Source of the DNA: an uncultured Ruminococcus sp.
GTDB taxonomy: Bacteria > Bacillota > Clostridia > Oscillospirales > CAG-272
Assembly (NCBI GenBank): GCA_902783755.1
Contig: CACZSC010000158.1
Span: forward strand, 1 to 20,055
Direction: 5' to 3'
Length of the DNA: 20,055 bases
In this document: piece after piece, positions 6,166 through 13,762 of the stretch
Numbering within the stretch: position 1 is the stretch's first letter
Layout: each line of letters begins with the position of its first letter
Translations under genes and position numbers: made by a program
Notes under the pieces: generated by a model
Databases searched by the model: none
The model's input: only the letters and a program-made list of their open reading frames with translations
What the model was told of the DNA's origin: nothing

Positions 6166-8665
6166 AGTAGTCGATCTCTATGAGCCGGACTTCCAGGGGA
6201 TCGAGGAAGGCTTCAATCGTTATCCTGCCGTCTTCGATCTTTTTTTCGTATGTTTCCATTTTCGGTATGCTCACGCGATGAAGGTAATCCAGAAGCGTCT
6301 TATCAAGTTTCGGGGCCCCTATCCTGACCCACTCATCGAATGCCGATCCGTGCTTCTGGTTAACTACATGTTCCGCGATATGGCATTTTCTGGCATTGAT
6401 GTCTGTGAGTCCGAGAGAAACACGCATATGACCGAGCTTGGAGAAAGGCGTGTACCTTTCCGTGAACGTCATGTCGTATGTCTCGCCTGCCGCGAAAAGG
6501 TGGTTGAAATGTTCATAGTTGTAAAGGATGATCTGGATCCTGCCGTGTGATTTGGTAATGAAATAACCGGTGCCGCTGTCAATAAGGCGGTTACCCATAC
6601 GGTTTATGAATTCAAAGGCGTAATAATGAGGTTTCTTTATTCCGTCATACGTAAATAATCCCAGACCGCCGTGAAATTCTTCTTTCGAAGGCTGTGTTTC
6701 CTCAATCATATCAGTGAGGACCCAATATCCAAAACTATCCAGATCGTCATAGTTTTCAAGCAGGTTTTTCGCAAGATAGCATGACTTGAAGCATGTGTCA
6801 TTCAGAAGATTGCGGTGTGATACAGTCAGATTCCATTCCGTCAGGTATACCGGAAGCTCATTGATTTCAAGTTCCGAAAACAGCTTTTTGATGTCTGTGA
6901 TACATTTCTTGAAAGAATTGGGATCCATATTTAGGCGGCTGTGCGCGGGATGAGCGGGCCTGTGCTGGTGAAGGGAGTCGTCAGAAAAGTCATTGTCGTA
7001 GAAATGTACATTCATAAAATCAGGCACGCAGGAATTTTCCTTGCACCAGTTAATGAATCGCGTCAGCCAGATGCGGTTCGTGTTGTAAGTGACGATAAGG
7101 GAAGGACTGCCGAAACGGAAGGCTTTGTTGATATTCTTTACCGTGCTGTAAGTTTCTAGATACAGACGGTAGAAATCTTCATCGTTTTCAAATCCAAAAA
7201 GGCTTGTGGATGTATCCGGCTCGTTCCAAACGCAGAAAAGCCACGTCCTCACTGTCCTCATTCCGTAGCGGTCTATAAGGTGATTGGTCAGGGCTTCGAT
7301 GAGTCCTGTCCATTTTTTCATGTCCTTTGGCATTCCTATATAAAAAGGAGAAGAATAAACTGACCTTGAGTTCTCGTCCGCAAGAGCCGACGGCATGAAA
7401 GAAAGCTCAAGAAGAGGTTTCAGCCCGATTGAAATCAAAAAGTCCAGAACTTTATCAACATATACAAAGCTGTACCTCGGATCTCCATTTTCATCCTCCT
7501 CGTAAACGAGCATGTCATCGCTCAGCAGACCGTGAAATTTGATGAACTCGTATCCGACGTCGCGCTGAAGCTCAGTTAGCATATTCTGAACATCTGCAAA
7601 AAGGATCTCCTTGGCGCGCCCGACGGACGTGAAAGTCTTGAAGGTGTGCTCAAGGTTCTTTTTTACATTTGCGGTGCTTATATTCTCCCTGACAACGACC
7701 TTGTCATACGAACGGTGCTGGCTCTCTGGAGAATTCTGGGGCGCGGGAGCGCTGAGATATTTGGCGAGAAGAGCAAGATTGCTTTCACGGCTGAAGCCGT
7801 GTTCTTTCTGATCGGATTCGTTGTACAGTTCATTATTCCCGGAACGCGGCGGGACCTTCCTTTCTTTTCTGTATATACTGGGAAGCGTTCCGAATCTTCT
7901 TTTAAAAAGGTTGGTGAAGGATCTGGGGTCGGGGAAACCGTTGGTGTAAGCTATGTCTTCGATAGTCCGGTCTGTTGACAGAAGGTCGGAAGTAGCATGA
8001 TCCAGGCGTACTTCATTGTAGTAATTAAGGAAAGAGATACCCATATATTTTTCGATGAAACTGGACAGGTATGGAACAGTAAGATGCTGTTCGTCCGCGA
8101 GATCCTGAAGCGTTATCCCGTCTTTGTAATGCTCGTCTATGTATTTTATTATCGATGTGAGACGCGAAAGATACTTCTGGGTAGACGGACGTCCCGCGCT
8201 CTCCACTCTGAAGCTTTTATACAGTTCCCCGTAGATTGCGTAAAGCATTGAAAGGTTGTAGTAATGGTTATCCGCGTTCTCATTCGAATTGTTCTTTACA
8301 AGCTCAGCGATCATTCTTTTAAGGGTGTAATACCTGCCCTTGTTATTGTCCTTGGATGAATCACAGCTGAAATATTCGGTTTTGCCGTTGATGCCCGAAA
8401 AATCAGATGTGTTTATCTGAAGAGAGACAAGAGTACATCCTTTCTGGGAGTTGAGCATGTGTACGGTATTCCTGTTGATAACGAGCAGATCATCTTCATC
8501 CAGGGAGGATGTTTTACCCTCATGTGTTATTTCCACGCTGCCTGACAGTATCAGGATCAGTTCAATTTCCCTGTGCCAGTGACTGGGCATGTTTTCAAGA
8601 TATATGCATCTGAATTTTAACGGAATGTCGCTGTCAAACCGGATTATCTCATATTGTTCATTCAT
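6164..8665 (-). CDS. AraC-family regulator fused to a GH39-type glycoside hydrolase domain
   Basis: An 833-residue cytoplasmic fusion. Residues about 10-90 form a cupin-like sensory domain (MPSHWHREIE, then NTVHML, the usual AraC metal/sugar pocket layout). Residues about 165-268 are the double helix-turn-helix of AraC: helix 1 region LQDLADEQHLTVPYLSSFIE, helix 2 region TIEDIAYTNGFPDPRSFTNL, then FKRRFGTLPSIYRK. From about residue 335 to the end it matches GH39 (beta-xylosidase/iduronidase) with the acid/base Glu482 in VWNEPD and the nucleophile Glu610 in YLTEWN, so both catalytic carboxylates are kept. The start at 8663-8665 has GGAGG eight bases upstream; an earlier in-frame ATG (8708-8710) lies inside the promoter. 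There is no signal peptide. It faces the ABC operon and is probably its regulator. Enzyme activity is inferred from the residues only. Confidence 0.9.
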   Translation of the reverse strand: MNEQYEIIRFDSDIPLKFRCIYLENMPSHWHREIELILILSGSVEITHEGKTSSLDEDDLLVINRNTVHMLNSQKGCTLVSLQINTSDFSGINGKTEYFSCDSSKDNNKGRYYTLKRMIAELVKNNSNENADNHYYNLSMLYAIYGELYKSFRVESAGRPSTQKYLSRLTSIIKYIDEHYKDGITLQDLADEQHLTVPYLSSFIEKYMGISFLNYYNEVRLDHATSDLLSTDRTIEDIAYTNGFPDPRSFTNLFKRRFGTLPSIYRKERKVPPRSGNNELYNESDQKEHGFSRESNLALLAKYLSAPAPQNSPESQHRSYDKVVVRENISTANVKKNLEHTFKTFTSVGRAKEILFADVQNMLTELQRDVGYEFIKFHGLLSDDMLVYEEDENGDPRYSFVYVDKVLDFLISIGLKPLLELSFMPSALADENSRSVYSSPFYIGMPKDMKKWTGLIEALTNHLIDRYGMRTVRTWLFCVWNEPDTSTSLFGFENDEDFYRLYLETYSTVKNINKAFRFGSPSLIVTYNTNRIWLTRFINWCKENSCVPDFMNVHFYDNDFSDDSLHQHRPAHPAHSRLNMDPNSFKKCITDIKKLFSELEINELPVYLTEWNLTVSHRNLLNDTCFKSCYLAKNLLENYDDLDSFGYWVLTDMIEETQPSKEEFHGGLGLFTYDGIKKPHYYAFEFINRMGNRLIDSGTGYFITKSHGRIQIILYNYEHFNHLFAAGETYDMTFTERYTPFSKLGHMRVSLGLTDINARKCHIAEHVVNQKHGSAFDEWVRIGAPKLDKTLLDYLHRVSIPKMETYEKKIEDGRITIEAFLDPLEVRLIEIDY

Positions 8666-8688
8666 TGTCTGATCCTCCACTGTATCTA

Positions 8689-8717
8689 TGTATATCAAAA
8701 AAATATGCATGTGTCAA
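8689..8717 (-). promoter_or_regulatory. Promoter of the AraC-GH39 gene
   Basis: On the minus strand, TTGACA (8717-8712) and TATACA (8694-8689) are separated by 17 bases. Transcription would start near 8682, leaving a leader of only about 17 bases and the GGAGG site. This supports the start at 8665. Confidence 0.82.
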
Positions 8718-8763
8718 TTAGTGATGCAAAAATTTAATATAAATAGCTTAAATAACTACATAA

Positions 8764-8810
8764 AATTAATGGGTTATTAATTAGTAATCCTTTGTCCGGA
8801 TAGTTTATCC
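8764..8810. promoter_or_regulatory. Two inverted repeats in the divergent intergenic region (candidate operators)
   Basis: AATTAAT-GGGTT-ATTAATT (8764-8782) and GGATA-GTT-TATCC (8798-8810) are perfect inverted repeats between the two divergent promoters, upstream of both -35 boxes. The region 8718-8845 is very AT-rich. They are candidate regulator sites, but AraC proteins usually bind direct repeats, and AT-rich DNA yields such repeats by chance. Confidence 0.35.
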
Positions 8811-8845
8811 TTAATAATTCATGGTGTTTTCAATTTAAAATGTCA

Positions 8846-8874
8846 TTGTGAATTTCAGACATGATTTGTATCAT
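8846..8874 (+). promoter_or_regulatory. Candidate promoter of the ABC transporter operon
   Basis: TTGTGA (8846-8851), 17-base spacer, TATCAT (8869-8874); 31 bases before the first start codon. Neither hexamer is consensus, which fits a promoter that needs an activator such as the divergent AraC-type protein. Confidence 0.6.
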
Positions 8875-8905
8875 ATAACTGAAAATACAAGTATCGGAGG
8901 ATTAT

Positions 8906-10432
8906 ATGGTCTCGTCAGCTGCGGAAAGAAAAAAGGGAGAGATCCTGCTAACTGTTTCCAAAATGAAAAAAACTTTCGGCCCGGTAACGGCGCTGAACGA
9001 TGTTGACTTGGAGCTGAAAAGAGGCGATGTCCTGGGCCTGATAGGAGAAAACGGCTCCGGAAAATCTACGATCTCTTCGATCATTGCCGGAATGCAGAAG
9101 GCTGATCACGGCGATATGACATTCCTTGGAAAAAAGTGGGAGCCTCAGAGCATGCTGGACGCTCTTGAAAAAGGAATCGGCATGATTGTTCAGGAGAGCG
9201 GCACGATCGCAGGAGTTACTGTTTCGGAGAATATTTTTCTCGGAGAAATCGATCAGTTCTCAAAGTTCGGACTCGTCAGCAGGAAAAAGATGAATGAAGC
9301 CGCTGACAGTGTGCTTCGCAGTATCGGTGTCGAAAACGTAAGCGGAAACACGATGATGATGTCCCTTGATTTTCAGGCAAGAAAGCTGATAGAGATAGCA
9401 AAAGTGATAAATAAGGATCCTGAAGTGCTCATAGTCGATGAAACGACTACAGCGCTTTCGCAGGAGGGAAGAAAGGTCCTGTACAATATCGTGGACCGGT
9501 ACAGGAATGAGAACCGCGCAGTTGTATTCATCTCTCATGATCTTGACGAGATCATGGAAGTATGCGACACCCTGACAGTGCTCCGCGACGGTAATATGAT
9601 CAGAACATTCGAAAAGAGTGAATTCGACCCTGACGCAATCCGTACCAGCATGATAGGAAGGGAAATGCAGGGCGACTATTACAGAAGCGATTTCACCCCG
9701 AGCTGGGATGAAGCGGTATCCATGAAGGTGAGCGGCGTAACTGTAAACGGACATCTTCACGGCATAGATCTGGAAGTGCACAGCGGTGAGATCCTGGGTA
9801 TAGGCGGTCTCTCCCACTGCGGAATGCATACTCTCGGGAAGGTGATGTTCGGAGCGGTAACACCTGACAAGGGCAGCGTCGTAATCAAAGACGGTACCGA
9901 AGTCAGAAGTGAAGTTGTAGCGATGAAGAATAAACTCGGTTACGTATCCAAGGACCGTGACAACGAGTCACTGATATTAACCGCTTCAGTAAAGGACAAC
10001 ATTGCTGTTGCGGGCATGGAGCAGTACGCGATAAATAATTTCCTGATCCTTGACGGCAGGGAAAAGAAGTATGTGGATGAACAGATCGGATCACTTTCGG
10101 TTAAGTGCTCAAACAGAAATCAGACCGTTCAGACACTTTCAGGTGGAAACAAGCAGAAAGTCGTTTTCGGAAAGTGGGTAGGAAGGGGAAGCGAGATCCT
10201 TATATTGGACTGTCCCACCAGAGGTGTTGACATAGGTGTCAAACAGGCTATGTATCAGCTGATGGTAAGGCTGAAACGGGAGGGAAAGTCAATTATCATG
10301 ATATCTGAAGAACTTCCCGAACTGATAGGCATGAGCGACCGCCTTGTAATTATGAAAGACGGAAGGATAACAAAAGAATTTCTGAGAAGTCCGGATCTCT
10401 CCGACGCGGAGATAATCGGATACATGATATAG
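8906..10432 (+). CDS. Sugar ABC transporter, double-domain ATP-binding protein (RbsA/MglA type)
   Basis: This ATPase energises the two permeases downstream. It has two nucleotide-binding domains, as in RbsA/MglA (508 residues, normal length). Domain 1 has Walker A GENGSGKST (residues 47-55) and Walker B LIVDETT (Asp178-Glu179), but its signature loop is degenerate (MSLDFQARKL at 152-161 where LSxGxxQ is expected). Domain 2 has no P-loop (GLSHCGMHTLGK at 301-312), a good signature LSGGNKQKV (411-419), and a Walker B with Cys in place of the catalytic Glu (LILDCPTRGVD, Asp435-Cys436). So the site made from Walker A1/B1 and signature 2 is canonical and the other is dead. ATG with GGAGG five bases upstream. 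First gene of the operon; substrate unknown, probably an oligosaccharide. Confidence 0.92.
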   Translation: MVSSAAERKKGEILLTVSKMKKTFGPVTALNDVDLELKRGDVLGLIGENGSGKSTISSIIAGMQKADHGDMTFLGKKWEPQSMLDALEKGIGMIVQESGTIAGVTVSENIFLGEIDQFSKFGLVSRKKMNEAADSVLRSIGVENVSGNTMMMSLDFQARKLIEIAKVINKDPEVLIVDETTTALSQEGRKVLYNIVDRYRNENRAVVFISHDLDEIMEVCDTLTVLRDGNMIRTFEKSEFDPDAIRTSMIGREMQGDYYRSDFTPSWDEAVSMKVSGVTVNGHLHGIDLEVHSGEILGIGGLSHCGMHTLGKVMFGAVTPDKGSVVIKDGTEVRSEVVAMKNKLGYVSKDRDNESLILTASVKDNIAVAGMEQYAINNFLILDGREKKYVDEQIGSLSVKCSNRNQTVQTLSGGNKQKVVFGKWVGRGSEILILDCPTRGVDIGVKQAMYQLMVRLKREGKSIIMISEELPELIGMSDRLVIMKDGRITKEFLRSPDLSDAEIIGYMI

Positions 10433-10441
10433 GAGGCTGTG

Positions 10442-11422
10442 ATGGAAAAAGAGAAAACTATTGATAAATATGCTCTCCGCGAGAGGATAATATCACTGAC
10501 TCCCATTATAGGCCTGGTGCTTCTTCTTGTACTGTATGTGGTGATAGGCCTTATAAAAGGCATCAATTTCAAAGCTGGATTCGAAGCTATCATAAACCAG
10601 TCTGTAATACTTGCCATTGTGTCCACAGGCGCGATATTCATATTTACGCTGGGATCGTTCGACATCTCGCTCGGAGCGTCGACCCTTGTTTCTGCCTGTG
10701 CCGGTGGACTTGTGTACAACGCCACGGGAAACGTGCTTCTCATGCTGCTGACATGTCTCGGAGTGTCGCTCCTGGCTTCGCTCATAAGTTCCGTGCTGGG
10801 ATCTATATTCAATCTGCCGGTATTCGTGACGACAGTTGCCATGATGAGCGTTCTTTCGGCTGTTTCGGAACTGCTGATAACCGGCAAGGGAGGCAACCAG
10901 ATCAGGATCAGCGGGCTCGCCGGGCTTGAGAATATATGGCTGAAGATAATAGTTCTTGCGGTATTCGCGCTGCTGTGCGTTTTCATATTTGAATTCACGA
11001 AGATCGGACGAAGACAAAAGGCTCTCGGCGGAAATCCCGTGTGTGCCAAGCTGACAGGAATATCGATCAAGACCTACGCGATAATAGCTTTCCTTATGGC
11101 AGGGATCGGAATAGGTCTCGGAGGATTTCTGACAGCCATCAGAGCAGGGACGATAACCGCAGGTACCGCGGGAGACATAGGCATGAGTATATTCATTGCG
11201 ATCGTATTCGGCGGAATGCCTATTTCCGGAGGTCCCCGTTCACGAATATACGCTGCTATCATAGGTTCTTTCTCGATCAAGATTCTTTCACAGATCCTTA
11301 CGATGCTGCTTGCGGCCGTTCCCGGCGCCAACGGCATATCCCAGATGGTAAGAGCGGCTTTCTTCCTCGGTATGGTATACCTGGCAAGTATCAACTACCG
11401 TACGAAGATGCTGCCTCGATGA
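10442..11422 (+). CDS. Sugar ABC transporter permease (RbsC/BPD_transp_2 family)
   Basis: Inner-membrane subunit of the importer. About 326 residues with eight to ten hydrophobic segments, beginning ISLTPIIGLVLLLVLYVVIG, plus the family region SFDISLGAST near residue 75 and a cytoplasmic coupling loop around GRRQKALGGNPVCAKLTGI (190s). A GTG at 10439 is also in frame, but AGGAGG (10431-10436) ends only two bases before it and five before the ATG at 10442, so the ATG is chosen. The ribosome site overlaps the stop codon of the ATPase gene, so the two are likely translationally coupled. It should form a heteromeric pore with the second permease downstream. Confidence 0.9.
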   Translation: MEKEKTIDKYALRERIISLTPIIGLVLLLVLYVVIGLIKGINFKAGFEAIINQSVILAIVSTGAIFIFTLGSFDISLGASTLVSACAGGLVYNATGNVLLMLLTCLGVSLLASLISSVLGSIFNLPVFVTTVAMMSVLSAVSELLITGKGGNQIRISGLAGLENIWLKIIVLAVFALLCVFIFEFTKIGRRQKALGGNPVCAKLTGISIKTYAIIAFLMAGIGIGLGGFLTAIRAGTITAGTAGDIGMSIFIAIVFGGMPISGGPRSRIYAAIIGSFSIKILSQILTMLLAAVPGANGISQMVRAAFFLGMVYLASINYRTKMLPR

Positions 11423-11430
11423 ATCAGTTT

Positions 11431-11448
11431 TAAACTGTTCTCAGTTTA
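11431..11448 (+). other. Intercistronic hairpin before the binding-protein gene
   Basis: TAAACTG (11431-11437) and CAGTTTA (11442-11448) pair perfectly around a TTCT loop, with no T tract after it. It may be an RNA stability or processing element; it does not look like a terminator. Confidence 0.55.
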
Positions 11449-11475
11449 GAAAAATATTATTTCGGAGGAAAATCC

Positions 11476-12660
11476 ATGAAAACTTTCAAGAGAATCGTAT
11501 CTGTTATTCTCGTAGCCGTGATGGTGGCTGCGGTTGCTGCCCTGACAGGATGCAGCAACAGTACTGGAACAGAGAAAGTGAAGATCGGTGTCATCGTAGC
11601 AGATGCCACAGGATCAGAAGCTCTCAACTTCCGCAATTACTATAAGGAATATATTGAAGGCAACTATAATGTTGAATTCCTTTATTCCGACGCTCTTTCG
11701 GACGCAGAAGCTGAAAAAGCTGCAATCGAAAACTTTATTACAAGCGGCTGCAAAGCAATCATTTCACTTGCATCAGCAGACCGTCCGGCCCAGATCGAGC
11801 AGTGTGAAAAGGCAGGCGTCTACTACGCTGTCGCATCCGGTGTGCTTAATGATGAGGAGTATGCTCAGTTCAAAGGCTACAAGTACTATGTCGGAGCTAT
11901 AGGACCCAGCCTTGATGTTGAATTCAAGACAGGCTATGACATGGCAAAGGCTCAGATCGATGCAGGCAAAACCAAATTCGCGATCTACGGCGCAGGGGTC
12001 GGGTACAGGATCGACATGCATGTTCAGAGAACAGCAGGCATGCTGGTTGCTCTCTGCGAAGACGAGACCACGACATACGGCGGAGTAGACATTCCCGGTG
12101 CCATAATTGGTTCTCTTTACGCTGATGGCCAGGTAGACCTCTCAAAATTTGAAAGCTCAAAATATGAACTGGTAGGATATCATGCTCTTTGGGATTTCGG
12201 CGATGCCACATGGCAGGCCAACCTCGCATCCGTTGTCGCTGCCGGACCTGAAGCGATCCTCTGCGCAGGCACAGGCCTTTCAGTTTTCGGCCAGGCCGTA
12301 TCCGGAACAGATGTAAAGATCTGTGACATAGATTCATTTACCGATGACTACGCAACCGCTATGCAGAACGGCACAGTAATATACCTTGCCGGAAAGTACG
12401 CATCCAGCATAGGCCCAATATTCGCGGCTGTATATAACGCAATAAACGGAAACGTGATCAAGACAGCTGATGGCGAAGCTCTTGCGCTCGGCCAGTCATA
12501 CTGGGTCGCTTCCAGCTACGATCAGTTTGTGAAGTTCCAGAATTCCGACAGTGTTTCCAATCCTATCTTCAACAAAGCTCTCCTCGACACAGTGGTAGGT
12601 GCCGGAGTATCTTACGATGCATTCAAAGCATTTGTTGAGACAGACAGGACCCCTAAATAA
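11476..12660 (+). CDS. Sugar ABC transporter substrate-binding lipoprotein
   Basis: A 394-residue extracellular lipoprotein that captures the substrate. The signal peptide (KTFKR, then a hydrophobic core) ends in a lipobox LTGC with Cys26 for lipid attachment. The mature part begins KIGVIVADATGSEALNF and fits the type 1 periplasmic-binding fold (Peripla_BP_4-like), with regions such as CKAIISLASADRP and GAEAILCAG-like AAGPEAILCAG characteristic of ribose/galactose-type binders. Start with CGGAGG and normal spacing. It sits between the two permease genes, flanked by hairpins on both sides, an order that favours higher expression of the binding protein. The ligand cannot be read from the sequence. 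Confidence 0.9.
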   Translation: MKTFKRIVSVILVAVMVAAVAALTGCSNSTGTEKVKIGVIVADATGSEALNFRNYYKEYIEGNYNVEFLYSDALSDAEAEKAAIENFITSGCKAIISLASADRPAQIEQCEKAGVYYAVASGVLNDEEYAQFKGYKYYVGAIGPSLDVEFKTGYDMAKAQIDAGKTKFAIYGAGVGYRIDMHVQRTAGMLVALCEDETTTYGGVDIPGAIIGSLYADGQVDLSKFESSKYELVGYHALWDFGDATWQANLASVVAAGPEAILCAGTGLSVFGQAVSGTDVKICDIDSFTDDYATAMQNGTVIYLAGKYASSIGPIFAAVYNAINGNVIKTADGEALALGQSYWVASSYDQFVKFQNSDSVSNPIFNKALLDTVVGAGVSYDAFKAFVETDRTPK

Positions 12661-12675
12661 TTCATTCAATGCGAT

Positions 12676-12701
12676 CCGGCCGACTTGAACAGTCAGGCCG
12701 G
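12676..12701 (+). other. GC-rich intercistronic hairpin after the binding-protein gene
   Basis: CCGGCCGAC (12676-12684) pairs with GTCAGGCCGG (12692-12701) with one bulged A. No T tract follows. This is the usual place for a partial block or 3' stabiliser that raises binding-protein mRNA over the downstream permease. Confidence 0.65.
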
Positions 12702-12730
12702 CCGGAAACTCTTTAAACAGGAGATTACAT

Positions 12731-13762
12731 ATGAGCATATCGGCAATGTCAAAACCGAAAAAACTGGCAAAAGGGCTGCTTGGGACACTCATTATCCCTG
12801 TTTCAGTCGGGCTGATACTGTGGCTTATCTGCTCGCTGAACGGGCAGAGCATGTTTCCCAACGACCAGAGCATAACGATCTTTATAAGGGGCGTTGCGAC
12901 AGTCATGCTCACGACTATCGCTCTTGCGATCAATCTGAACAGCGGCCGCTTCGATTTCTCTCTCGGTTCAGTAGCTACGCTTTCTGCCGTGATCAGTTCG
13001 CAGATAACTCTGAACGGTGGCGGTAACGCATTTACTATGCTTGTTTTGTCTATCGTGTTCGGTATAATACTTGGAGCGCTTTCAGGGGGTATCTATGTCC
13101 TGCTGCGTCTTCCGCCGATAATAACGTCTCTGGGCGTTGCGCTTCTTTACGAAGGACTGGCGTTTACCATAACCAAGGGGTCAAATGTCAGCTTCTACGG
13201 GAAAAATGACGTAACCGCTATAACAACAAACCCGATCCTCATCTCTGTCGTCATACTGGCTGTACTTGCCGTTACCGTTATCCTTTTTGATCATTCAAAA
13301 TTCGGATACAAATACAAAGCGCTGATGGCCGGTCAGAAGGTATCTGTAAACACAGGGATCAGGGAAGTGCCCAACGCAATAATCTGCTACGCTTTTTCGG
13401 GCGCTCTTATGAGTATCGTCGGTTATCTGACTGCCACGAGTGTCGGCACCATCAGTGTTGACATACTGAATTTCGGGTCCATAGGGATTATGTTCTCTGC
13501 ATTTCTTCCAATGTTTATAGGCGGCTTCATAGGCAGATTCTCAAACGACAAACTGGGATACCTGCTGGCAGCTGTGACTATGACATTTTTCTCGATGACA
13601 TATTCCGCACTGAACGTCAAATCATCCACGCAGTCAATAATAAGCGCAGTGCTGCTGGTCGTATTTCTGATCTACCTCAGCAATGAACGCCTCGTAAAAG
13701 ATATCGTAACCTTCAGACATATCAGAAACAGCCGAAATAATGCAGTAGTTGGAGAAGAATGA
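12731..13762 (+). CDS. Sugar ABC transporter permease, second subunit (BPD_transp_2 family)
   Basis: A 343-residue polytopic inner-membrane protein of the RbsC type. The N-terminus is short and basic (KPKKLAKG), followed by a hydrophobic helix LLGTLIIPVSVGLILWLI. The conserved permease region reads INLNSGRFDFSLGS (about residues 72-85), matching the SFDISLGAS position of the first permease, and PPIITSLGVALLYEG near 130. A cytoplasmic loop with SKFGYKYKALMAGQ (about 185-198) is the likely ATPase coupling region. The start has CAGGAG eight bases upstream. Two different permeases with one double ATPase imply a heterodimeric channel. Its TGA overlaps the start of the GH3 gene. Confidence 0.9.
   Translation: MSISAMSKPKKLAKGLLGTLIIPVSVGLILWLICSLNGQSMFPNDQSITIFIRGVATVMLTTIALAINLNSGRFDFSLGSVATLSAVISSQITLNGGGNAFTMLVLSIVFGIILGALSGGIYVLLRLPPIITSLGVALLYEGLAFTITKGSNVSFYGKNDVTAITTNPILISVVILAVLAVTVILFDHSKFGYKYKALMAGQKVSVNTGIREVPNAIICYAFSGALMSIVGYLTATSVGTISVDILNFGSIGIMFSAFLPMFIGGFIGRFSNDKLGYLLAAVTMTFFSMTYSALNVKSSTQSIISAVLLVVFLIYLSNERLVKDIVTFRHIRNSRNNAVVGEE

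Noticed and set aside
10255..11070. 271-residue minus-strand frame across the ATPase-permease junction
   Set aside because: It spans two convincingly assigned plus-strand genes and has no recognisable domain.
11074..11394. Minus-strand frame opposite the first permease
   Set aside because: Shadow of a hydrophobic gene; no start signal or motif.
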